A DNA stretch of 64,000 nucleotides, taken from assembly GCA_017417045.1 (NCBI GenBank), contig JAFPZZ010000031.1, positions 45,093-109,092 on the forward strand. The letters run 5' to 3'. This DNA is from Bacillota bacterium. Its GTDB lineage: Bacteria; Bacillota; Clostridia; Peptostreptococcales; Anaerovoracaceae. The notes under the pieces are model-generated. The model did not search any database and was not told the origin of the DNA. It saw only the letters and a list, made by a program, of their open reading frames with translations. Below, in pieces: positions 17,418 to 26,126 of the stretch (position 1 is its first letter; each line of letters starts with the position of its first letter). The translations under genes and the position numbers were made by a program.

Positions 17418-18626
17418 ATGAAAGAACGACTTAAAAAGCTATACTCCGAGGTCTTCGGCGGAGGCAAGGACCCGCGCTGCTTCTTCGCACCCGGCAGGGT
17501 CAACCTCATAGGAGAGCACACCGACTACAACGGCGGACACGTCTTCCCCTGCGCTCTGAGCATGGGGATATACTGCGCCGCAGCGCCCAGGGAGGACGGT
17601 CTGATCAGGCTGTGGTCCGCCGCATTTCCAGATGAAGGCGTGAGCGAATGCAGACTGGAGGAGCTCCTCTGCTGCAAAGGCGCCGAAGATATGAAAGCTC
17701 TTGCCATAGGATCGCGCGCAAAACGCTCCGGCTGGACCGTCTATCCTCTCGGATCTCTCAAGAGCCTCGCGGACGCAGGCTACAGTTTGCCGGGCGGGCT
17801 AGATATGGTCTTCGACGCGGACCTGCCGACGGGTTCCGGGCTCTCGTCCTCGGCGGCTATGGAAGTTCTGGCTCTTACAGCCGCCTCGGCGCTCTGGGGC
17901 ATAGAGCTCGAAGGGCCGGAAAAGGCGCTCATAGCGCAGGCCGCGGAGAACCGCTACGCGGGAGTTCCCTGCGGCATAATGGATCAGTTCGCGAGCGCTA
18001 TGGGTAAAAAGGACCACGCCATATTCCTGGATACCCAGACTCTTGAATACGAGCTGGTCCCGCTAGATCTCGCAAATTCCAAGATAGTTATCGTCAACAG
18101 CATGGTAAAGCACAGCCTCGCGTCCTCGGCCTACGCCGAAAGGCGCAGGGAATGCGCGGAGGCCCTGGAAGACATACAAAAGGAAGTCAACGCCGCGTCT
18201 CTCGGAGCCCTGGACGAGGAGAGCTTCGAAAGGGCTGCGCAGCTGATAAACGACCCCGTATGCAGGAAGCGCGCCCGTCACGCGGTATACGAAAACCGCC
18301 GCGCTGTAAAGGCGGCGGAGCTTCTTAGAAACGGGAATATAAAGGGCTTCGGGGCGCTCATGAACGCCTCTCACGCCTCTCTTAGAGATGATTTCGAGGT
18401 CTCCTGCCCGGAGCTCGACCTGCTGGCGGAGACCGCCCAGACGCTTCCCGGCGTCCTGGGGGCCCGCATGACCGGCGGCGGCTTCGGAGGCTGCACGGTC
18501 AATATCGTGGAGCTATCGGCTCTGGACGCCTTCAGGGAGGCAATCAGCTCCAAGTACATAGAAGCCTTCGGAAAGGAATGCCTGATCTACACCGCGGATC
18601 CCTCGGACGGGGCCGGAGAGCTATAG
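17418..18626 (+). CDS. galK: Galactokinase
   Basis: 402-residue GHMP kinase. The galactokinase signature APGRVNLIGEHTDYNGGHVF lies at about residues 25-44, the ATP loop LPTGSGLSSSAA near 137-148, and the C-terminal MTGGGFGGCTVNIV motif near 352. Catalytic Arg (in GRVN) and Asp (in CGIMDQFASA) are present. It phosphorylates galactose at C1. No galT, galE or transporter is next to it, so the Leloir partners must be elsewhere. AAAGGAT is the ribosome site. Confidence 0.93.
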   Translation: MKERLKKLYSEVFGGGKDPRCFFAPGRVNLIGEHTDYNGGHVFPCALSMGIYCAAAPREDGLIRLWSAAFPDEGVSECRLEELLCCKGAEDMKALAIGSRAKRSGWTVYPLGSLKSLADAGYSLPGGLDMVFDADLPTGSGLSSSAAMEVLALTAASALWGIELEGPEKALIAQAAENRYAGVPCGIMDQFASAMGKKDHAIFLDTQTLEYELVPLDLANSKIVIVNSMVKHSLASSAYAERRRECAEALEDIQKEVNAASLGALDEESFERAAQLINDPVCRKRARHAVYENRRAVKAAELLRNGNIKGFGALMNASHASLRDDFEVSCPELDLLAETAQTLPGVLGARMTGGGFGGCTVNIVELSALDAFREAISSKYIEAFGKECLIYTADPSDGAGEL

Positions 18627-18692
18627 AGATCGTTCCATGCGGCGACGTAGCCGTACGCTATCCAGAACCCATCCCTTCTAATCGCTTTTTCA

Positions 18693-18719
18693 AGGAGAGC
18701 CCTGCTCTCCTATTTTCTT
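18693..18719 (+). terminator. Intrinsic terminator of galK
   Basis: Stem AGGAGAGC/GCTCTCCT with loop CCT, followed by ATTTTCTT on the plus strand. The right arm overlaps the stop codon of the opposite TPR gene. Confidence 0.8.
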
Positions 18720-19405
18720 CCCCTCGATCCGAGCCAGACGGAGCAGCCGTAGGCTAGTATAGGATACTCGAGATCGGACTCCTCGCTTTCAAGCAGCCCC
18801 ATGAACTCCTCTTCGCTCAGGGCTCCGGACGCGAATCCCATCACCCTTTCGTAGGAGCTGTGATGACCTATATCCATTCCCGGATGGTAATATTTCTCCA
18901 GCAGTGAAGGCTTTTTTCCTAATCTGTAGGCCGCGAGGGTATGCCAGTATAATATAGCTATGCCCATCTCCTCGCCTGTAAAGCCTATAGCCTTTTCCTC
19001 GTATTCCATGCACCGCGCATAGTCGCCCGAAAAATAAGCCGAAAGCCCCAGCCTGTAATATATATCTCCCAGCTCAGATCCGAGCTTAAGGCTGCGCTCA
19101 AGGTCGGCCGCAGCTTCGGCGCAGCGCAGCGTAGTGAGATATCTCGCTCCCCTCGTCCTGAGAAGGACTGCGTCGTCCGGGAGCAGCTTCAGCAGAGCCG
19201 TATACACGGGGATCGCCTCCCCGTATCTTAGCTGACGGTCGAGAGCGGCGGCGAGCTCCCTCAGCGAGGCCTCGCTTCCTCCGTCGGACTCGAGCGCGAG
19301 ACGCGCCGCCAGGACCCTTGGACTGTCTTCGAGCGTCTCCGCCTCACCCGCCAGCTAGACCGCGGGCGATGAATGCAGCTTATCGAAATACTGTTCGCTG
19401 TTCAT
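18710..19405 (-). pseudogene. TPR-like protein gene interrupted by an in-frame TAG
   Basis: The frame opens at an ATG (19403-19405) with AAGGA eight bases upstream, reads 16 codons, meets TAG at 19355-19357, then stays open with coding-like sequence to TAG at 18710-18712. Without the stop it would encode about 231 residues with tetratricopeptide-like helices (LLRTRGARYLTTLRCAEAAA, DIYYRLGLSAYFSGDYARCM, LYWHTLAAYRLGKKPS). A GTG at 19207 with GGGGAGG eight bases upstream could restart translation and give 165 residues. TAG ends many healthy genes here, so routine recoding is unlikely. It is the last gene of the operon starting at 22334. Function unknown. Confidence 0.7.
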
Positions 19406-19547
19406 GTGTGATATCCTTCCTCGCGAAATGCTCTTCCTGAGCAGCTCATCGCCCCGCTAAGGCCAGCATGCGGCATAGCCCAGCGTCCGGCTAGGCTCTG
19501 CATCCCTCTGAGTCCAACATACGTCGAAGCCCAGCGTAGGGCGAATC

Positions 19548-20696
19548 TCAGCGTCCGAAGATCTTCACGGCCTCGTCCATGTTTTCCCTGATGCTCACGC
19601 CGAAGGGGCAGCGGCTCTCGCAGCTGCCGCATTTTACGCACTCAGAGGCGTGATGCTCCAGCACAGCGTAATGCTCCCTCACGGTCTCGGGCAGGAAGCC
19701 CTGGGCCTTCGCGAGATTCAGGAATTTCGTAACGTTCGCGATATCTATGTGCATGGGACAGGGCTCGCAGTGGCTGCAGTACATGCAGTGCCCCTTCCAG
19801 CTGATGCGCGGGAACGACGCCAGCGCCTCAGCGTAATCCTTTTCCTCATCGCTCTTATCGCAGTAGGCCGCAGCCTCCTCGAGCTGCTCCACGCTGCGCG
19901 CCCCGGCAAGAGCCACGGCCACAGCCGGCCTGGTCAGGGCGTAGTGCAGGCACTGATCCACGGTCAGAGCAGCCCCCGCGGGCGATAGCTCCGCGTTCAG
20001 CAGGTCTCCGCCGCCGTAGGGCTTCATGACCGTGATCCCCACGCCCATGCTCTGACAGGTCTCGTAGAGCCTCTCTCTGTCCGGGTCCATGTTGGTCAGA
20101 TGACCCTCGTAGTTCTTCTCGTCCCAGATGTCCTCGACGTTCTCGCTCGCGGGCTGAAGGTCGTAACAGGGATTGATCGAGAACATCAGCACCTCTATGC
20201 CGCCCTCTTTGACCGCGCGCTCCGCGACCAGGGGATTGTGGCTCGAAAGACCTATATGCTTTATCCTTCCGGAGGCCTTGAGCTGCCTCGCGTAATCGAG
20301 CACCCCGCCGTCCACTATCGCTTCCCAGTCCTTCATGGAGTCGCAGTAATGTATCATACCGACCTCTATGCTGTCCACTCCCAGCAGGGACATCATCTCC
20401 TCGAAGCCTTCCCTGACCTCGCTGAGCTTTCTCGTCCTCATATACTGCCCGTCCTTCCAGACCGAGCAGATGTGAGACTGTATGACGAACTTGTCCCGGC
20501 GCCCTTTGAGCGCCCTTCCTACGGCCGCCCTCATGGCCGGATCCGAGGCGTAGAGATCGAAATAGTTGATCCCGAGCCTCTCTGCGGCGTCGAAGAGCTT
20601 CTCCGCCATAGCGCAGCCCTCCTCGGCAAAGCCCTCGCATCCCATGCCTATGACGCTCACGTCAAGCCCAGTGTTTCCAAGTTTTCTGTATTCCAT
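19548..20696 (-). CDS. Aldo/keto reductase with C-terminal ferredoxin-type domain
   Basis: 382 residues. Residues 1-290 are an aldo/keto reductase barrel: MEYRKLGNTGLDVSVIGMG start, FDLYASDP (catalytic Asp/Tyr region), IHYCDSMKDW (catalytic His) and IGLSSHNP. Residues 295-382 carry two ferredoxin-like cysteine groups, CMYCSHCEPCP and CVKCGSCESRCPF, enough for 4Fe-4S binding. This two-part form is common in anaerobes and may draw electrons from ferredoxin. A GAGG site lies before the ATG. It is in a run with NUDIX and the transferase-RecX gene. Confidence 0.88.
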   Translation of the reverse strand: MEYRKLGNTGLDVSVIGMGCEGFAEEGCAMAEKLFDAAERLGINYFDLYASDPAMRAAVGRALKGRRDKFVIQSHICSVWKDGQYMRTRKLSEVREGFEEMMSLLGVDSIEVGMIHYCDSMKDWEAIVDGGVLDYARQLKASGRIKHIGLSSHNPLVAERAVKEGGIEVLMFSINPCYDLQPASENVEDIWDEKNYEGHLTNMDPDRERLYETCQSMGVGITVMKPYGGGDLLNAELSPAGAALTVDQCLHYALTRPAVAVALAGARSVEQLEEAAAYCDKSDEEKDYAEALASFPRISWKGHCMYCSHCEPCPMHIDIANVTKFLNLAKAQGFLPETVREHYAVLEHHASECVKCGSCESRCPFGVSIRENMDEAVKIFGR

Positions 20697-20729
20697 GATA
20701 ACCTCGCTAATATACTCGCTACTATATCT

Positions 20730-21194
20730 TCACTCCGGGAGCCCCTCGCGCACCTCCGCGAGCCTGTCTCCCTCGTAGACTACCGTAAGCCTAACATCCT
20801 TCTCCCCGCGCAGCATGGGCTCCAGGAAATAGCGGTCGCCCTCCCACATGGGAAGGTCCATCACCCTCTCCTTCGGGACCCATTCTAGCACGCCCTCGCT
20901 GCAGTCCTCTCTGAGCTCTCCCTCGAAGGAGCTGACCCTGTAGAGGTACATGGTCTCGTCCTCCCATCTGTCGGAAACGAAGCCTATCACCCCGCAGAGC
21001 TCGTACTCCGTGGGGGTAAGGCCGGTCTCCTCGAAGGTCTCCCTCAGCATGCACTGCTTGGCCGTCTCGCCGGGCTCGAACTTGCCGCCGACCCCGACCC
21101 ACTTACCTTCGTTGAGGTCGTTCTTCTTTTTGTTGCGGCAGAGCATGAGCAGGCTGCCGTCCTTTTCTATGTATACCAGAGTCGTGTTTATCAT
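20730..21194 (-). CDS. NUDIX hydrolase (MutT-like)
   Basis: 154 residues. The Nudix box is complete: G at the start of GKFEPGETAKQ, then LRETFEETGL, matching GX5EX7REUXEEXGU. The opening INTTLVYIEKDGSLLMLCRNKK is typical of 8-oxo-dGTP diphosphatase-like members, which sanitise the nucleotide pool. Substrate preference cannot be read from the box. It starts 27 bases after the upstream fusion gene and is followed by the aldo/keto reductase, so it is likely in the same transcript. The ribosome site is weak. Confidence 0.88.
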   Translation of the reverse strand: MINTTLVYIEKDGSLLMLCRNKKKNDLNEGKWVGVGGKFEPGETAKQCMLRETFEETGLTPTEYELCGVIGFVSDRWEDETMYLYRVSSFEGELREDCSEGVLEWVPKERVMDLPMWEGDRYFLEPMLRGEKDVRLTVVYEGDRLAEVREGLPE

Positions 21195-21221
21195 AAGGTC
21201 TCAGCGTTTCCTTCGTTCCTG

Positions 21222-22334
21222 TCAGCCCCTCAGCCTGTCGAATACCGCGTAGATCACCGAGGTCTCGTAGCCTAGCGACGAGAGCTTCCTTCCTATCTTC
21301 GCTAGGAGCTTCTCCCTGACAGCCCGGTCGGTCTCCGACGCTATACCTGGGGCCGTCTTGAGCGCTGCGGCGAGCGCCCTGTCGAACTCGGTCTCGGCGG
21401 CCGGTTCGTCCTCTTCCGGCGCCGCGCTGTCGGGGGAATATGCGGCAAATGCCGCGCTTTCCGGAGCCGGATTCGCGCTTCCTGCCCGCACCGGTCCTCC
21501 CTCTTCCGAGAGCACGAGCTCTATAAGGTCGCGGCCGATTCCCTTCTGCGCGAGCTCCCGCCTTATCCTGAGCCTTCCTCTGCCGCGCTCCCTGGATCTC
21601 TCGGCGTAGGACCTCGCGAAGTCCTCGTCCGAGAGGTAGCCCCTCTCCTCGAGTGCCCGCAGAGCCTCGTTTATATCCTCGTCCGGATATCCGTCCTTCT
21701 TAAGCTTTTCCCTGAGCTCCCCGCTCGCATAGGCCTTTGTATCCAGGTAGCCCGCAGCTTTTTCCAGGGCGCTGACCCTGAAGGGGGCGTCGTATTCGAT
21801 ATGTTCCCATTTGATCTCGATGGCGCCGGCAGCGTCTGGGCCAGCGTCCGCGGGAACACATAGAGACGCCGTTATCCCTGCGGGGGCGTCCAGCCTTATC
21901 AGCCTCGCAGCGGGATAGTCCTTCTTTTCGACGACACGCGAAAAGCTCATATCCTCCGCTATGACGGAGAAGCTCGAAGCGCCCAGCCTGAGCCCCTCGC
22001 CGCAGAATTTCATGTAACTCTCCTTGGCCGTCCATATCGCAAGGAATTCAGCCCTCCATTCGGAGCTCACGGCCTCTATGGCTGCGAGATAGCTCTGCTC
22101 TAGGGGGTGCAGCGCGCGCGCAGCCTTCGGGCTAATGACCCTGGAGCTCTCCTCCATGTCGAAGCCTGCCCGGACCTCTGAGACGCAGACCGCCCAGTGT
22201 AGGGGCGTATCGGAGACGGAGACGAAGCAGCCGTCCATCTCGGGCGCGCCGCTCTCGCCGTGCCTGAGCCCGGGGATGATATCCTCGGAGCGGTATATCC
22301 TGCCCTTTTTCTTTTTGAGATACAGTATCTTCAT
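21222..22334 (-). CDS. 4'-phosphopantetheinyl transferase-RecX fusion protein
   Basis: One open frame of 370 residues joins two families. Residues 1-165 are an Sfp-type phosphopantetheinyl transferase: GFDMEE (Mg ligands Asp59, Glu61), a HPLEQSYL segment and the WTAKESYMKF signature at 101-110. Residues 188-370 are RecX-like three-helix repeats (YLDTKAYASGELREKLKKDG, LEERGYLSDEDFARSYAERS, IRRELAQKGIGRDL) interrupted by a Pro/Ala/Glu-rich insert near 280-315. The start at 22332-22334 is set by domain structure; longer forms would overlap the divergent promoter. There is no ribosome site, and the promoter ends seven bases upstream. It heads a four-gene operon. Confidence 0.8.
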   Translation of the reverse strand: MKILYLKKKKGRIYRSEDIIPGLRHGESGAPEMDGCFVSVSDTPLHWAVCVSEVRAGFDMEESSRVISPKAARALHPLEQSYLAAIEAVSSEWRAEFLAIWTAKESYMKFCGEGLRLGASSFSVIAEDMSFSRVVEKKDYPAARLIRLDAPAGITASLCVPADAGPDAAGAIEIKWEHIEYDAPFRVSALEKAAGYLDTKAYASGELREKLKKDGYPDEDINEALRALEERGYLSDEDFARSYAERSRERGRGRLRIRRELAQKGIGRDLIELVLSEEGGPVRAGSANPAPESAAFAAYSPDSAAPEEDEPAAETEFDRALAAALKTAPGIASETDRAVREKLLAKIGRKLSSLGYETSVIYAVFDRLRG

Positions 22335-22341
22335 ATACCAA

Positions 22342-22370
22342 ATTTTAACAGGCTGCCGGGCTTGTGTCAA
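22342..22370 (-). promoter_or_regulatory. Promoter of the transferase-RecX operon
   Basis: A perfect TTGACA (22365-22370), a 17-base spacer and TAAAAT (22342-22347) on the minus strand. The ATG begins eight bases after the -10, so the predicted transcript starts at or within a base or two of the ATG. Confidence 0.75.
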
Positions 22371-22439
22371 ACGGCCAAAAGTCCCTTTCCCCTCGCTCAA
22401 AAACTTTAACGCGCTAAAGCATTTTTGACCCCTGCAAAC

Positions 22440-22484
22440 TTGTAAAAAAGGCCCCGCGGTAATATACTGATTCAGTAAGCTGAA
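22440..22484 (+). promoter_or_regulatory. Promoter of yerC with an inverted repeat at the start site
   Basis: TTGTAA (22440-22445), a 17-base spacer and TATACT (22463-22468) on the plus strand. TTCAG-TAAG-CTGAA (22471-22484) follows the -10 at once and covers the predicted start, where a repressor would block transcription. YerC is a TrpR-like protein, so self-control through this site is a fair guess. Confidence 0.6.
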
Positions 22485-22524
22485 CCGTGAAAGAGCATTC
22501 GGTACGGCCGGGAAAGGAGATCTC

Positions 22525-22824
22525 ATGGCACCGGAGTCAAAGTTCAGATCACAGGAAAACGACGAGCTTTTCCGCGCCATATTGTCTTTGGAGGATCTCG
22601 GAGAGGCTTACGCCTTCTTTGAGGATCTCCTCACGATAAAGGAACTGCAGGATATATCCCAGCGCTGGCAGGTAGCCAGGCTCCTCTCAGAGGGAAAGAC
22701 CTACGCCGAGATAGCCGGACTCACAAAGGCCAGCGCCGCGACCATAAGCAGAGTCAACAAATGCATAGAATACGGAGCCGGCGGCTATACCCTGGTGCTC
22801 GAAAGACTCAAACAGGAAGAGTGA
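22525..22824 (+). CDS. yerC: YerC/YecD-type TrpR-related DNA-binding protein
   Basis: 99 residues, all helical. The core LEDLGEAYAFFEDLLTIKEL, ISQRWQVARLLSEGKTYAEI and the helix-turn-helix AGLTKASAATISRVNKCIEY match the TrpR-like YerC family of Firmicutes. The tryptophan-binding role of TrpR is not assumed here; the family ligand is unknown. AAAGGAG precedes the ATG. An ABC exporter gene and ktrBA follow on the same strand, with no terminator visible between. Confidence 0.88.
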   Translation: MAPESKFRSQENDELFRAILSLEDLGEAYAFFEDLLTIKELQDISQRWQVARLLSEGKTYAEIAGLTKASAATISRVNKCIEYGAGGYTLVLERLKQEE

Positions 22825-22905
22825 TGGCGGCTTTTGGCGCAGGCGCGGTCTATGAGCGCCCTGCTTTGCGTCCGCTTTATCACGCCGAATACAGGAGGTG
22901 ATCCC

Positions 22906-24774
22906 TTGCCCCCGCGCGGAATGAACCGCGGTTTTATGACCGAAGAAGAAAAACAAAGCACTCCAAAGGTAACGAAAGAACTGCTCGTCAGGGTCTTTTC
23001 GTACCTCAAACCCTACTGGAAGCAGATGGTGCTGGTGCTCTGCGCCATCATCGTATCGTCCTTTTTCAGCCTGCTCCCCTCGGTGCTCACCGGTAAGATC
23101 ATCGACGAAGGCCTTATAAACCGCGACCTAGACATGCTGATCAAGCTGATCGTCATGTCCCTGCTCGTGACCTTCGGCGCCAACATGATAGGGGTGCTCG
23201 AGAGCTACCTGAACACCTGGATAGCCCAGCATATCACCTTCGATATGCGCAACCAGATGTACAGGCACCTGCAGAAGATGTCGCAGAGCTTCTTCACGAG
23301 CAACAACCAGGGCGACATCATCACGCGCATGACCTCCGACATCTCAGGCGTCCAGCAGGTCATCACCAACACCTTCACGAGCATACTCTCCAACGTCATA
23401 ACCCTGGTCGTCGCGGTCATCGCGATGTACCAGAAGAACTGGATACTTGCGACTATGGGCATCATCATAGTGCCCCTCTTTACCATACCCACCAGGGCCG
23501 CGGGTAAGACCCGCTGGAGCCTGACGAGGGAATCCCAGGCCTGCAACGACGAGATCAACGGCATACTCAACGAGACCCTCTCAGTCAGCGGACAGCTGCT
23601 GGTCAAGCTCTTCGGCAAGGAGGACTATGAGTACGAGAAGTACGAGAAGGCCAACCGACGCATGATAGACCTCAACGTGAAGGAATCCATGGCCGGCCGC
23701 TGGTTCAGGGTGGTCATAACGACCTTCACTTCCATAGGGCCAATGCTGATCTATCTCGTTGGCGGCATACTCATAATGCGCTACGATTCCGACCTCAGCG
23801 TCGGCGACATAACCGTACTCGTCTCCCTGCTCGGCAGGATGTACGGCCCCGTCAATTCCCTGCTCAACATCCAGGTAGACTGGCTGCGCTCTATGGCGAT
23901 GTTCACGAGGATCTTCGATTACTTCGACATGCCTGTGGAGATAGAGAACGCGCCCGACGCCGTCACTCCCGAAAGCGCGACCGGCGCCGTCGAGTTCGAG
24001 CACGTATGCTTCGGATACGACGACAGCAGGATGATATTAAACGACGTGAGCTTCTCCCTTGAGAGCGGCCACAGCATAGCCATAGTCGGACCCTCCGGCA
24101 GCGGAAAGAGCACCATAGTGAACCTCATCCCGAGGCTCTACGACGTGAACAGCGGCTGCGTGCGCTTCGACGGGACCGACGTGCGCAAGCTCGACCTGTC
24201 CTTCCTGCGCTCCAACGTGGGCATGGTCAGCCAGGAGACCTATCTCTTCAACGGCACCATCAGGGACAACCTGCTCTACGCAAAAAGCAACGCGACCCAG
24301 GAGGAGATCGAGGAAGCCTGTAAAAAGGCCAATATCCACGATTTCATCGTCGCGCAGGAGAAGGGCTACGACACCGAGGTCGGAAACCGCGGACTCAAGC
24401 TCTCCGGCGGCGAGAAGCAGCGCATATCGATAGCGAGGGTGCTGCTGAAAGACCCTGCCCTGCTGGTTTTCGACGAGGCGACATCCGCCCTCGACTCCAT
24501 ATCCGAGAGCAAGATCCAGGAGGCCATAGACCCGCTGATCGATTCCAGGACCTCGATACTCATTGCGCACAGGCTCTCGACCATACTGGCGGCCGACGAG
24601 ATAATAGTCGTAAAGGACGGGCAGATCGTCGAACGCGGTAAGCACAAGGACCTCGTCAAGGCCGGCGGTGTGTACACCGAGCTTTACGAGACCCAGTTCA
24701 AGGCCGGCCTCGAGAACATGCAGCCCATGATGGACAAGCCCCCAGGGCACGATTACAAGCTGCGCGAGGGCTAA
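22906..24774 (+). CDS. ABC transporter, fused permease and ATPase (multidrug/lipid exporter type)
   Basis: A 622-residue half-transporter. Residues 30-330 hold six membrane helices of the exporter type I fold; the nucleotide domain has Walker A GPSGSGKST, signature LSGGEKQR, Walker B LLVFDEATSALD and the LIAHRLST switch. It probably works as a homodimer since no partner half is adjacent. The start is most likely TTG at 22906: a near-perfect AGGAGGTGATCC lies just before it, while the ATGs at 22921 and 22936 are too far from that site. The substrate is unknown. Confidence 0.9.
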   Translation: MPPRGMNRGFMTEEEKQSTPKVTKELLVRVFSYLKPYWKQMVLVLCAIIVSSFFSLLPSVLTGKIIDEGLINRDLDMLIKLIVMSLLVTFGANMIGVLESYLNTWIAQHITFDMRNQMYRHLQKMSQSFFTSNNQGDIITRMTSDISGVQQVITNTFTSILSNVITLVVAVIAMYQKNWILATMGIIIVPLFTIPTRAAGKTRWSLTRESQACNDEINGILNETLSVSGQLLVKLFGKEDYEYEKYEKANRRMIDLNVKESMAGRWFRVVITTFTSIGPMLIYLVGGILIMRYDSDLSVGDITVLVSLLGRMYGPVNSLLNIQVDWLRSMAMFTRIFDYFDMPVEIENAPDAVTPESATGAVEFEHVCFGYDDSRMILNDVSFSLESGHSIAIVGPSGSGKSTIVNLIPRLYDVNSGCVRFDGTDVRKLDLSFLRSNVGMVSQETYLFNGTIRDNLLYAKSNATQEEIEEACKKANIHDFIVAQEKGYDTEVGNRGLKLSGGEKQRISIARVLLKDPALLVFDEATSALDSISESKIQEAIDPLIDSRTSILIAHRLSTILAADEIIVVKDGQIVERGKHKDLVKAGGVYTELYETQFKAGLENMQPMMDKPPGHDYKLREG

Positions 24775-24783
24775 AGACCAAAC

Positions 24784-26115
24784 ATGAATCCTACTCCAGT
24801 AAAAAAACTGTCAACATTTCAGATCATAATCTCGGGCTTCCTCGGCGCGATACTTGTGGGAGCGCTGATACTCATGCTTCCCATTTCTTCGAGCTCCAGT
24901 GAATGGACGCCCTTCAGCGACGCCCTCTTCACCTCGACCTCGGCGATATGCGTGACCGGCCTCATAGTGCACGACACCGCGACCTACTGGTCGAACTTCG
25001 GCCAGGCCGCGATCCTTGTGATGATACAGATAGGCGGCCTCGGCATAGTCTCGGTAGCGGCCTTCCTCTCCATAGTATCGGGGAGGAGGATAGGCCTGCT
25101 TCAGAGGAACCTTCTGCAGGACAGCATCTCAGCCCCGCAGATAGGCGGCATAGTGCGTCTGACGCGCTTCATCTTCAGGACGGCCTTTCTTACCGAGCTC
25201 GCGGGCGCGCTGATAATGCTCCCGACCTTCCTGAAAGCCTTCGGAAAGGCGGGGATATGGAAGGCCTTCTTCCACTCGATATCGGCATACTGCAACGCGG
25301 GCTTCGACGTCATGGGAGACGTGTCGGGAGAATACTCTTCTCTCACGTATTTTGCAGGATCCCCGGCCATAGTTATCCCCGTATGCATGCTCATACTCGC
25401 GGGAGGCTTCGGCTTTTTGACCTGGGACGACGTACTTACGCACAGGTTCGAATTCAAGAAGTACCGCATGCAGAGCAAAGCCATATTCACCACGAACGCC
25501 GTGCTCATAGTCATTCCGGCGGTCCTCCTGTTCTTCACGGATTACTCGGGGCAGCCGACGGCTGAGAGGTTCTGCCTCTCGCTGTTCCAGGCGATAACAC
25601 CGCGCACCGCTGGCTTCAACACGGCCGATCTGAGCGCGCTCAGCGGGGCCTGCAGGACTATCATGATCATACTGATGTTCATAGGCGGATCCCCCGGCTC
25701 CACCGCCGGCGGCATGAAGACGACGACGGTCGCAGTGCTCTACGCCAACGTCCGTTCCGTCATCAAGCGCAGAAAGAGCGTCCAGATGTTCGGAAGAAGG
25801 GTAGAAGACGAGACCGTAAGGAGCGCCGCGGCTCTGCTGATGATCTACATGCTGTTGGCCTTCGGCGGCGCGGTCGCCATAAGCATCTCCGAGCAGCTGC
25901 CCATAAAGGACTGCATATTTGAGACGGCCTCGGCCATAGGCACAGTAGGCCTGACGCTGGGAATCACGCCTTCTCTCGGCACCTTCCCGCGTGTTATACT
26001 TATAGTGCTCATGTTCTTCGGAAGAGTTGGCGGACTCACCCTGCTCTACGCGGCGCTGAGCAACACGGGCGCTGAAGTCTCGCAATCACCGGTCGAGAAG
26101 ATCAGCGTCGGCTAA
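24784..26115 (+). CDS. ktrB: Potassium uptake protein KtrB/TrkH family
   Basis: 443 residues with the fourfold membrane-pore-membrane layout of TrkH/KtrB. The four selectivity-filter loops are visible as SAICVTGL, YCNAGFD, TPRTAGFNT and AIGTVGLT, each with the key glycine. SPGSTAGGMKTTT is the conserved gate-region loop. It forms the dimeric channel and works with the KtrA ring encoded next. It starts nine bases after the ABC gene. Its stop codon overlaps the ribosome site of ktrA. Confidence 0.92.
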   Translation: MNPTPVKKLSTFQIIISGFLGAILVGALILMLPISSSSSEWTPFSDALFTSTSAICVTGLIVHDTATYWSNFGQAAILVMIQIGGLGIVSVAAFLSIVSGRRIGLLQRNLLQDSISAPQIGGIVRLTRFIFRTAFLTELAGALIMLPTFLKAFGKAGIWKAFFHSISAYCNAGFDVMGDVSGEYSSLTYFAGSPAIVIPVCMLILAGGFGFLTWDDVLTHRFEFKKYRMQSKAIFTTNAVLIVIPAVLLFFTDYSGQPTAERFCLSLFQAITPRTAGFNTADLSALSGACRTIMIILMFIGGSPGSTAGGMKTTTVAVLYANVRSVIKRRKSVQMFGRRVEDETVRSAAALLMIYMLLAFGGAVAISISEQLPIKDCIFETASAIGTVGLTLGITPSLGTFPRVILIVLMFFGRVGGLTLLYAALSNTGAEVSQSPVEKISVG

Positions 26116-26126
26116 AGGAGGAAATG

